A DNA stretch of 64,000 bases from CAVVDT01 sp963747005 (GTDB taxonomy: Bacteria > Pseudomonadota > Alphaproteobacteria > Rhizobiales > Aestuariivirgaceae). Shown in pieces: positions 39,683 through 46,336 of this stretch. The notes under the pieces were generated by a model. The model worked only from the letters and a program-made list of their open reading frames with translations. It made no database searches and had not been told where the DNA came from. The DNA is taken from positions 310,001 to 374,000 of the forward strand of contig CAVVDT010000004.1 of assembly GCA_963747005.1 (NCBI GenBank). Direction: 5' to 3'. Each line of letters begins with the position of its first letter. The stretch's first letter is position 1. The position numbers and the translations under genes were made by a program.

Positions 39683-41515
39683 TTATTCGGCGGCGGCGGA
39701 GAATTGCAGTTTCGCCAGCCGGGCATAAAGGCCACCGGTCTTCATCAACTGGCCGTGCGAGCCTTGCGCAACGACGCGGCCGGCCTCCATCACCAGGATA
39801 CGGTCGGCGTTGCGCACGGTGGCGAGACGGTGGGCGATGATGAGGGTGGTGCGGCCCTTCTTCAGCCGCTCCAGGGCCGCCTGCACATAGCCTTCGCTTT
39901 CGGCATCGAGCGCGCTGGTCGCCTCGTCCAGCAACAGCACCGGGGCATCGCGCAGGATGGCGCGAGCCATGGCGAGGCGCTGCTTCTGGCCGCCCGACAG
40001 CGTAACGCCGCGCTCGCCCACCTTGGTGTCGTAGCCTTCCGGAAAGCGGTGCACGAATTCATCCACGCGGGCCGCGCGGGCGGCGGCCTCGACCTCTTCA
40101 TCGGAGGCATCGGGACGTCCGAAGCGGATATTCTCGCGGATCGTGGTGGAAAAGATCGCCGGCTCCTGCGGCACCAGCGCCAGCCGCGACCTGAGCGCGG
40201 CAAGGTCGGCCCGGCGCACGTCGATGCCGTCGAGCCGCACCGTTCCCTGGTCGGGATCGTAGAATCGCAGGACCAGGTTGAAGATGGTCGACTTGCCCGC
40301 CCCTGAAGGGCCGACGATGGCCACCGTCTCGCCCGGCTTCACAGTAAAACTCACCTGATCGAGCGCCGAAATGCCCGGCCGGCTCGGATAGGCAAAGCTT
40401 ACCGCGTCGAAGGCGATGTCGCCGCGCACCGGCTCCGGCAGATCATCGGGTTCCGGTGGCGAGAAAATGGCGCGCGGCGTGGCGATGATTTCCGCCAGCC
40501 GCTCTGCCGCCCCGGCGGCAAGCTGCATCTCGCCCCAGATCTCCGACAACGAACCCATGGCACCCGCCGCCAGAGCCGCATAGAGCACGAACTGCCCGAG
40601 CGCCCCGCCACTGAGACGTCCGCCGAGCACATCCTTGGCGCCATACCACAGCACCGCCACGATGGCCCCGAAGGCGAGGAAGATGATGGCCCCGGTGAGC
40701 AGGGCGCGCGCCGAAGTGCGCTGACGGGCGGCGTCGAAAGCCAGCGAAGTGGATTGGGAAAAGCTCTTGTCGAGCCGCGGCTCCTGGGCATTGGCCTGCA
40801 CGGCGGGCATCGCCTGCAGGGTCTCCTGCGCCATGGCCGCCGATGAGGCGAGCGTATCCTGGGCAAACCGCGACAGCCGCCGCACCTTGCGCCCGAACAG
40901 CACCAGCGGCAGTACGATCAGCGGAATGGCGATCAGCACCAGGCCCGACAGCTTGGGGCTGGTCCACACCATCATGCCCATCGCCCCGACCAGCATCACC
41001 GCATTGCGCAGCGCCACCGATACCGAGGAACCGAAGACCGTCTTGATCTGCGTGGTGTCGGCGGTCAGCCGCGACATCACCTCGCCGGTGTCGTTGGCGT
41101 CCCAGAACACCGAACTCAGCGTCAGGAGATGGCTGAACACCTTGTCGCGCACATCCGCCGCTACCCGCTCGCCGATCCAGGTGACGAAGTAGTAGCGCCC
41201 GGCGCTGGCCATCGCGAGGATCGCCACCACCAATAGCATCATCATGAAATACTGGTCGACGAACTGGGCATTGGCGGCGGAAAAGCCGTGATCGATCACC
41301 CGTCTCACAGCCAGCGGCACGGCCAGCGTGGCGCCCGCCGCCACCACCAGCGCCACGATCGCCGCCGCCACCCGGGCGCGGTGGCGCATGACCAGCGGCA
41401 TCAGGCTCGCCAGCGGCTTGAGGCTGCGCGACTTGGCGCGGCCGGTCCCCAGCTTTGTGGTGGGTTCGCCTGCCGGGGTGCCCCCCGCCGGCTTGACCGA
41501 TGTGCTGTCCTGCAT
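39683..41515 (-). CDS. MsbA-like ABC exporter (permease-ATPase fusion)
   Basis: The 610-residue half-transporter has an N-terminal six-helix membrane domain (about 45-330) and a C-terminal ATPase. The ATPase motifs are VGPSGAGKST (Walker A, about 395), LVPQEPAIFSTT (Q-loop), TLSGGQKQRLAMARA (signature), VLLLDEATSALD (Walker B) and IIAHRLATV (H-loop). It belongs to the MsbA-related group common in Rhizobiales; lipid or drug export is possible but unproven. The ATG at 41515 is used, the frame being open to 41578. It is divergent from rpmE and convergent with the OmpA-like gene. Confidence 0.93.
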   Translation of the reverse strand: MQDSTSVKPAGGTPAGEPTTKLGTGRAKSRSLKPLASLMPLVMRHRARVAAAIVALVVAAGATLAVPLAVRRVIDHGFSAANAQFVDQYFMMMLLVVAILAMASAGRYYFVTWIGERVAADVRDKVFSHLLTLSSVFWDANDTGEVMSRLTADTTQIKTVFGSSVSVALRNAVMLVGAMGMMVWTSPKLSGLVLIAIPLIVLPLVLFGRKVRRLSRFAQDTLASSAAMAQETLQAMPAVQANAQEPRLDKSFSQSTSLAFDAARQRTSARALLTGAIIFLAFGAIVAVLWYGAKDVLGGRLSGGALGQFVLYAALAAGAMGSLSEIWGEMQLAAGAAERLAEIIATPRAIFSPPEPDDLPEPVRGDIAFDAVSFAYPSRPGISALDQVSFTVKPGETVAIVGPSGAGKSTIFNLVLRFYDPDQGTVRLDGIDVRRADLAALRSRLALVPQEPAIFSTTIRENIRFGRPDASDEEVEAAARAARVDEFVHRFPEGYDTKVGERGVTLSGGQKQRLAMARAILRDAPVLLLDEATSALDAESEGYVQAALERLKKGRTTLIIAHRLATVRNADRILVMEAGRVVAQGSHGQLMKTGGLYARLAKLQFSAAAE

Positions 41516-41563
41516 CCGAATTCTGGCCTTTCTCGCGCTATGCCGTCCCGCCGGAGGCAGCGC

Positions 41564-41592
41564 TTGCACCTCCGGCACGGCTCCTGTATAGA
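41564..41592 (+). promoter_or_regulatory. Sigma-70-type promoter of rpmE
   Basis: TTGCAC (41564-41569), a 17-bp spacer, then TATAGA (41587-41592), 74 bp upstream of the rpmE ATG. Both boxes and the spacing are close to consensus, as expected for a ribosomal-protein gene. Confidence 0.7.
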
Positions 41593-41665
41593 ACCGGCCC
41601 GAACCTTCCTACATGAAGATTGCGCTGCACCCAAGGCCGGCAGGCGCGACAAGAAAGACCATACG

Positions 41666-41887
41666 ATGAAGAGCGACATCCATCCCGACTATCACACCAT
41701 CAACGTGGTGATGACCGACGGCACCACCTACCAGACCCGCTCCACCTGGGGCAAGGAAGGCGACACGCTGCAGCTCGACATCGATCCCAAGTCGCATCCC
41801 GCCTGGACCGGCGGCGGCCAGCAGCTCGTTGACCGCGCCGGCCGCGTCAGCCGCTTCAACCAGAAGTTCGGCTTCCTCAAGAAGTAA
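41666..41887 (+). CDS. rpmE: 50S ribosomal protein L31
   Basis: L31 contacts the bridge between the ribosomal subunits. The 73-residue product reads KSDIHPDYHTINVVMTDG, STWGKEGDTLQLDIDP, HPAWTGG and FNQKFGFLKK, the alphaproteobacterial type. It lacks the four zinc-binding cysteines of the E. coli long form, so it is the Cys-minus variant, which does not depend on zinc. The frame is open far upstream, but ATG 41666 is the family start. A GC-rich stem (ccgggc at 41920, gcccgg at 41932) followed by a short T-run lies downstream and may end the transcript. Confidence 0.97.
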   Translation: MKSDIHPDYHTINVVMTDGTTYQTRSTWGKEGDTLQLDIDPKSHPAWTGGGQQLVDRAGRVSRFNQKFGFLKK

Positions 41888-41971
41888 AGCAGCGCCACTC
41901 GCATGGCGACGCGGAACGGCCGGGCCGCGACGCCCGGTCGTGATGCTTTTGGGCGCCCTCCTGGACGTCAG

Positions 41972-42514
41972 TCAACGGCGTTTGACGGCGGAAAAGGCTT
42001 CAGCCAACTGGTCGACCTGATCGGCCACCGGATTGTCGCTGGCCCCCTCGCCGTTCAATGAATCGTGGATCATGGCGTCGAGCTTGAGGACGCGCTGGTG
42101 CAGTCTCAGGCTGCGCTCGATCAGGTCCTGCAGGCCGTCCGGCAACTGGGTATCGCCGGCGATGCGGTGGCCGGGACCGATGTCGTTGAGATTGATGCGA
42201 TGCTTTTCGGCAATGGCGGCCTCGCGGCTGAGTTCTCCGGCACTCACCGCGCGCTGCAACAACAGCCACGAGGCAAGCTGCATGAGCCGGGTGGTGAGCC
42301 GCATGCTCTCGGTGGCATAGGCGATGGCGCCATGACGGTCGAGGCCGCGGGCATCCTGCCGCCCCGGCCCGTCGAGGTAATTGGCGGTTTCCTCGACCAG
42401 CGACATGCCTTCCTGGAAAACCCGCTGGAACTGCTCGGACGTGGCGAAATGCGCCATGAAATCGATCAGCCGGTCGTCTTCGGATTGCTGCCGCTGCATC
42501 TTGTTGTCCGTCAT
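41972..42514 (-). CDS. rcdA: CtrA-degradation adaptor RcdA (DUF1465 family)
   Basis: RcdA in Caulobacter is an adaptor that helps ClpXP degrade CtrA and other proteins during the cell cycle. The 180-residue helical product shows the DUF1465/RcdA features. These are FMAHFATSEQFQRVFQEGMS near residue 20-40, EESANYLDG-like ETANYLDGPGRQ, SMRLTTRLMQLASWLLLQRA near 75-95, and the helix SLRLHQRVLKLDAMI. The C-terminal tail is polar and probably disordered. The ATG at 42514 has GAGGGG upstream; the frame is open to 42604. Its 5' region has a perfect 9-bp hairpin at 42541-42563. Confidence 0.88.
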   Translation of the reverse strand: MTDNKMQRQQSEDDRLIDFMAHFATSEQFQRVFQEGMSLVEETANYLDGPGRQDARGLDRHGAIAYATESMRLTTRLMQLASWLLLQRAVSAGELSREAAIAEKHRINLNDIGPGHRIAGDTQLPDGLQDLIERSLRLHQRVLKLDAMIHDSLNGEGASDNPVADQVDQLAEAFSAVKRR

Positions 42515-42540
42515 GGATCGGGGACCCCTCTTGCCTGCTG

Positions 42541-42563
42541 CGCCTCCGGATCGGCCGGAGGCG
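42541..42563 (-). repeat. Perfect hairpin in the rcdA 5' region
   Basis: cgcctccgg pairs with ccggaggcg around atcgg, 27 bp upstream of the rcdA start. If transcribed, the left arm CGCCTCCGG could fold close to the ribosome site. It has no T-run, so it is not a terminator. A role in translation control is only a possibility. Confidence 0.4.
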
Positions 42564-42644
42564 CGATGATGATGGTTCACGCCCGATCGGTCAATATGAA
42601 GCATGTCGACCGGCCGCCAGAACCTTCCCGAGCAAGTTCGATGC

Positions 42645-42675
42645 CAAAAAAAGAGCCGCGGAAAGCCGCGGCTCT
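42645..42675 (-). terminator. Strong Rho-independent terminator
   Basis: On the minus strand AGAGCCGCGG (42666-42675) pairs perfectly with CCGCGGCTCT (42652-42661) around a 4-nt loop, followed by a run of seven T. It lies 106 bp after the DUF1192 stop and 131 bp before the rcdA start. It therefore separates those two genes and could end a short independent transcript. Confidence 0.85.
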
Positions 42676-42748
42676 GAAGTCTAACAGGGAGGCGTCAAAC
42701 AGAGTGGACAGGAGCCACTCGAAGAATCCAGATGACTGGATTACGTTA
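42645..42748 (-). ncRNA. Small RNA candidate upstream of rcdA
   Basis: About 100 nt on the minus strand fold into three consecutive stems. The first is AATCCAG/CTGGATT (42725-42742). The second is GAGTGG/CCACTC with loop CTCCTGT (42702-42720). The third is the terminator at 42645-42675. A single-stranded GCCTCCCTG sits between stems two and three. The loop CTCCT and the CCTCCC linker are anti-Shine-Dalgarno-like, as in several rhizobial trans-acting sRNAs. A possible -10 (TATGTT near 42753-42758) and a CtrA-like box (42770-42785) stand just upstream. There is no open frame of note. Ends are approximate. Confidence 0.5.
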
Positions 42749-42769
42749 ATGAACATACACGCCGAGTCG

Positions 42770-42785
42770 TTACTGAATGGTTAAC
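42770..42785. promoter_or_regulatory. CtrA-like binding site
   Basis: TTAC, seven bases, TTAAC: one mismatch from the CtrA consensus TTAA-N7-TTAA. It overlaps the end of the frameshift-extended DUF1192 frame and precedes the sRNA candidate and rcdA. GANTC methylation sites occur nearby (42724-42728, and gaatc near 42800). Confidence 0.45.
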
Positions 42786-43047
42786 GGCGACATATTAGAA
42801 TCGAATTCTTCACCATACCGCAACGGAAGCGCTGAATTCGCCCGGTTTTTTCTGCGCTCAGAACTTGAACACCGAAATCGGCGGCGGCGCGGCTTGAATG
42901 CTTGGCCGCCATGTCGGCCTCGATGCGGACAATCTCCGCCTTCAGCGCGGCAACCCGCTCCTTGAGTTCCTCCACCGAAAGTTTTGACAGATCGGCCCCG
43001 ACCACGATTTCCTTCAGTAATGGATTGTTGTCGTCTTCCAGATCCAT
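42781..43047 (-). CDS. DUF1192 protein with frameshifted, extended C-terminus
   Basis: DUF1192 proteins are small (about 60 residues), of unknown function and common in Rhizobiales. The start MDLEDDNNPLLKE and the core LSVEELKERVAALKAEIVRIEADMAAK are typical. Family members usually end soon after an ASRAAAD-like motif with a short FK-type tail. Here SRAAAD is followed by FGVQVLSAEKTGRIQ... up to residue 88. Removing one T from the codon run GATTTC would restore ADSVFKF and a stop at 42858-42860. A one-base insertion near 42874, or a sequencing error, is likely. The ATG at 43047 is used; the frame is open to 43170. Confidence 0.75.
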   Translation of the reverse strand: MDLEDDNNPLLKEIVVGADLSKLSVEELKERVAALKAEIVRIEADMAAKHSSRAAADFGVQVLSAEKTGRIQRFRCGMVKNSILICRR

Positions 43048-43157
43048 TGTGCCGTCCTCACCGCGCCCCGCCCGCCAGCCGAAAGCCCGGTTGCCAGTGT
43101 GCAACAGCCCGTGTAGGCCATGCAACCGGATCAATGAAACATCGAGGACACCCGTCA

Positions 43158-44159
43158 ATGCCCGATGCACCGACCATGACCGCCATCGCCATCACCGAAT
43201 TCGGCCCGCCTGAGGTGCTGAAAGCCGTCAGCCTTGCCCGCCCCTCGCCGGGGGAAGGTGAAATCCTCATCAAGGTGGCCGCTGCCGGCGTCAACCGTCC
43301 CGACGTCCTGCAGCGGAAGGGCGGCTATCCGCCGCCGCCCGGCGCGCCCGATACGCCGGGCCTCGAAATCGCCGGCACCGTCGCCGCCCTCGGCAAGGCC
43401 GCAGGACGCTTCAGTGTAGGCGACAAGGTGTGTGCGCTGGTGCCGGGCGGCGGCTATGCCGAATATTGTACTGTCGCCGAAGCCAACGCCTTGCCCGTAC
43501 CGGACGGCCTTTCCATGGAAGAGGCTGCCGGCATCCCGGAGACCTTTTTCACCGTATGGACCAATGTGTTCGAGCGCGGGGCTCTGAAGTCAGGTGAGGT
43601 GTTTCTGGTGCATGGTGGTTCCTCCGGCATCGGCACCACCGCCATCATGATGGCAAAGGCGCTGGGCGCCCGGGTGTTCGCCACCGCCGGATCCGCCGAC
43701 AAGTGCCGGGCCTGCGAGGCGCTGGGGGCGGAGGCCTGCATCAATTATCGCGAGGCCGATTTCGTCAAGGCGATCCAGGAGGCGACCAACAGCCATGGCG
43801 CCGACGTCATCCTCGACATGGTGGGCGGCGACTATATCGCCCGCAACATCAGGCTTGCGGCAAACGACGGGCGGATCGTCAACATCGCCTTCCTCAACGG
43901 GTCCAAGGCGGAGGTGGATTTCCTGCCCGTCATGCTGAAGCGCCTGACGCTGACCGGTTCGACCCTGCGCATCCGCCCGGTGGCGGAAAAAGCCAGGATC
44001 GCCGCAGCGCTGGAAAAAAACATTTGGCCGCATCTCGCTTCCGGCGCTATCCGTCCGCAGATCCATGCGCGGTTTCCCCTTGCCGAGGCGGCAAAAGCGC
44101 ATGCCTTGATGGAGACGAGCGCCCACATCGGCAAGATCGTGCTGACGACGGGGATTTGA
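43158..44159 (+). CDS. NAD(P)H quinone oxidoreductase, PIG3 family
   Basis: The 333-residue zinc-free medium-chain reductase reduces quinones or other electrophiles with NADPH. Motifs seen are ITEFGPPEVLK at the N-terminus, AAGVNRPDVLQRKGGYPPPPG (about 45), the NADPH motif VHGGSSGIGTTAIMMAKALG (about 148), and the C-terminal HIGKIVLTTG. These place it in the TIGR02824/PIG3 subgroup. The ATG at 43158 has GAGGA upstream and follows the divergent DUF1192 gene by 110 bp. trcR comes 113 bp later behind its own promoter. Confidence 0.92.
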   Translation: MPDAPTMTAIAITEFGPPEVLKAVSLARPSPGEGEILIKVAAAGVNRPDVLQRKGGYPPPPGAPDTPGLEIAGTVAALGKAAGRFSVGDKVCALVPGGGYAEYCTVAEANALPVPDGLSMEEAAGIPETFFTVWTNVFERGALKSGEVFLVHGGSSGIGTTAIMMAKALGARVFATAGSADKCRACEALGAEACINYREADFVKAIQEATNSHGADVILDMVGGDYIARNIRLAANDGRIVNIAFLNGSKAEVDFLPVMLKRLTLTGSTLRIRPVAEKARIAAALEKNIWPHLASGAIRPQIHARFPLAEAAKAHALMETSAHIGKIVLTTGI

Positions 44160-44173
44160 TGCCCTTGAAACGA

Positions 44174-44202
44174 TTGCATCGTCTGCCGGTGGCGCTTATA
44201 TA
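44174..44202 (+). promoter_or_regulatory. Sigma-70-type promoter of trcR
   Basis: TTGCAT (44174-44179), a 17-bp spacer, then TATATA (44197-44202), 70 bp upstream of the trcR start. Spacing is optimal and the -10 box differs from TATAAT at two positions. Confidence 0.65.
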
Positions 44203-44272
44203 ACGGGCGGTTTCCCGTCATCCCTGCCATGACAACCACAGAGCCCTTGAAGGTTCTGAAGGAGTAAGCCCC

Positions 44273-44989
44273 ATGTCCGATGCCCCGTTGATGCCCAAGG
44301 CCACCGCCGTGTGGCTGATCGACAATACCCGCCTGACCTTCCGCCAGATCGCCGATTTCTGCCACCTGCACGAACTTGAGGTGAAGGGCGTCGCCGACGG
44401 CGACGTCGCCCAGGGCATCAAGGGGCTCGATCCCATCGCCAGCGGCCAGCTTTCGCGCGAGGAACTGGAGCGCGGCGAGGCCGACGAGGAGCATCGCCTG
44501 AAGCTGTCGCAGTCGACCACCGGCATTCCCGTCACCAAGGGGCGCAAAGGTCCGCGCTACACGCCGGTGTCGCGCCGCCAGGACCGGCCCGATGCCATCT
44601 ACTGGCTGCTGCGCAACCATCCCGAACTGAAGGATTCGCAGATCATGAAGCTGGTCGGTACCACCAAGACGACCATTCAGGCGATCCGCGACGGCACCCA
44701 CTGGAACTCCAAGAACATCAAGCCGGTCGATCCGGTGACGCTGGGCCTGTGCGCCCAGCTCGAACTGGACTTCGCGGTGGAAAGGGCCGCCCGCGGCCGC
44801 GGCAAGCCGACCGAGGAAGCCCGCCCCGCCCAGACCCTGCTGCCGGCCAGCGAGACCACCGCTCCCGAACCCGTCGAGGCCGAGCCCGAAGCCGAGCCCG
44901 AGCGCGAGGAAGACAAGAAATACGACGTCGACAGCGTCTTCGCCAAGCTCAAGGATTTAAAGACCGAGCCGGCCGAGAGCGAGGAATAG
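44273..44989 (+). CDS. trcR: Cell-cycle transcription regulator TrcR (DUF1013)
   Basis: TrcR/DUF1013 proteins are conserved across alphaproteobacteria and are annotated as cell-cycle transcription regulators. The 238-residue product has a conserved N-terminal region (PKATAVWLIDNTRLTFRQIADFC, LHELEVKGVADGDVAQGIKGLDPI), then a helix-turn-helix-like region (HPELKDSQIMKLVGTTKTTIQ, IRDGTHWNSKNI). The C-terminal tail (about 175-238) is acidic and Pro/Glu-rich, probably disordered. It has its own promoter. The last 41 bp overlap the convergent acetyltransferase gene. Confidence 0.9.
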   Translation: MSDAPLMPKATAVWLIDNTRLTFRQIADFCHLHELEVKGVADGDVAQGIKGLDPIASGQLSREELERGEADEEHRLKLSQSTTGIPVTKGRKGPRYTPVSRRQDRPDAIYWLLRNHPELKDSQIMKLVGTTKTTIQAIRDGTHWNSKNIKPVDPVTLGLCAQLELDFAVERAARGRGKPTEEARPAQTLLPASETTAPEPVEAEPEAEPEREEDKKYDVDSVFAKLKDLKTEPAESEE

Positions 44990-45416
44990 AATTGAGCCGG
45001 AGGACAACGTCTCCCTCGGCGGTCTGACCGTCCGGCTGCCAGCCCTTCAGGCGATAAAAGCGTTCCGCCCGCGTGCCCGGCGCCGTCGTCAGCCAGGCTG
45101 CGGCGTGGCCGTGGGCAATGAGCCAGTCGAGGGCCTCACCCAGAAGCCGGCTGCCATGCCCCCGGCCCTCATGGCCCGGCCGGGTGAACAGGGCGAAGAT
45201 CTGGCCATCGCGCCGGTCGGCCATGGAAAATCCGGCGATCACCCCGTCCTCTTCGGCCACGAAGCAGCAGCGCTCGCCGGCCTCGACCGAGGCAAGGACG
45301 GTTTCCGGCGTGATGCCCATCACCGCCATTTCATCGACGCCCAGGTGATTCTCCACAACCGAGGTACGCAAGGCCGTCAGCTCGGCCATGTCACCGCGCT
45401 CGGCCGGACGGATCAT
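44949..45416 (-). CDS. GNAT-family N-acetyltransferase
   Basis: The 155-residue product has the GNAT fold: IRPAERGDMAELTALR at the N-terminus, the beta-4 strand ADRRDGQIFALFTRP, the acetyl-CoA loop GHEGRGHGSRLLGEALDWL (the R/Q-x-x-G-x-G/A motif), and FYRLKGWQ near the end. The substrate is unknown. It overlaps the upstream SDR gene by 4 bp (ATGA at 45413-45416), so the two are coupled. It also overlaps trcR on the other strand by 41 bp. Confidence 0.85.
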   Translation of the reverse strand: MIRPAERGDMAELTALRTSVVENHLGVDEMAVMGITPETVLASVEAGERCCFVAEEDGVIAGFSMADRRDGQIFALFTRPGHEGRGHGSRLLGEALDWLIAHGHAAAWLTTAPGTRAERFYRLKGWQPDGQTAEGDVVLRLNSIPRSRPARSLNP

Positions 45417-46204
45417 GCCGGAGGCTGGACGGTATAATTGAGGGGTAGCCGTCCGCCGTCCACATAGACGGTCTGGCCGGTCATGTAGCTGGCATCGGCG
45501 CTGGCGAGGAACGCCGCGATGGAAGCAACCTCGGAAGGCTCGCCGACGCGCCCCATCGGGGTGCGCGACAGGATGCGCGCCAGCGCCTTTTCATCGTTCG
45601 CCACCGCCTGCAGGATATCCGTCATGATCGAGCCCGGCCCGATGGCATTGACGCGGATGCCGTGGGGCGCCAGCGACAGGGCCATCACCTTGGTCAACTG
45701 GTCGATGCCGCCCTTGGAGACCACGTAGGGCACCTGATTGGGGATGGCCAGCACTGCATTGATCGACGACATGTTGATGATGGTGCCCGGCGCCCGCCCG
45801 GCCTTGGTCTGGGCGACCATCTGCCGCGCGCAGGCCTGGCCCACCAGAAACGCGCCTTTCAGATTGACCCGAATAACGGCGTCGAAATCCTTTTCCGAGA
45901 TGTCGAGAAAATCGCCGCCGATGATGATGCCGGCATTATTCACCAGCACATCGATCGCGCCGAAATGATCGAGCGCGGCGGTGACCAGATTGCGCACATC
46001 CAGGCGGTTGCCAACGTCGCAAGGCACGAAGGCTGCCGGGGCGCCGGTCGCCGCCAGCGCCGCCGCTGCGGCTTCGCCGGCCTCCTCGTCCACGTCCGCC
46101 AGCACCACCGAGGCGCCATCGCCGGCAAAACGCCTGGCGCATGCCAGCCCGATGCCGCGCGCCGCGCCCGTGATGACGACGACCTTGTCCCTGGAATCCG
46201 TCAT
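45413..46204 (-). CDS. SDR-family dehydrogenase
   Basis: This 263-residue classical short-chain dehydrogenase has the NAD motif TGAARGIG (about 12-19), NNAG near 90, and the catalytic Ser-Tyr-Lys in INMSSINAV and PYVVSKGG. The C-terminal MTGQTVYVDGG is also classical. Asp at the end of beta-2 (VVLADVDEEAG) suggests NAD rather than NADP. The substrate is unknown. It is divergent from the trimethylamine-dehydrogenase-like gene (132 bp between starts), so the two may be regulated together, and it is coupled to the acetyltransferase downstream. Confidence 0.9.
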   Translation of the reverse strand: MTDSRDKVVVITGAARGIGLACARRFAGDGASVVLADVDEEAGEAAAAALAATGAPAAFVPCDVGNRLDVRNLVTAALDHFGAIDVLVNNAGIIIGGDFLDISEKDFDAVIRVNLKGAFLVGQACARQMVAQTKAGRAPGTIINMSSINAVLAIPNQVPYVVSKGGIDQLTKVMALSLAPHGIRVNAIGPGSIMTDILQAVANDEKALARILSRTPMGRVGEPSEVASIAAFLASADASYMTGQTVYVDGGRLPLNYTVQPPA

Positions 46205-46336
46205 GCTGTACCCTGTCCGCTTCTATCGTTTCCGGCGGCGCACCATAACGAATAAGCGCGCCGGTGCAATCATCCAGAACCGCTGGCCGGCACCTTTTGC
46301 CGGTGCATGCGGATTTCAAGTCCTGAGGGGGGCCTT

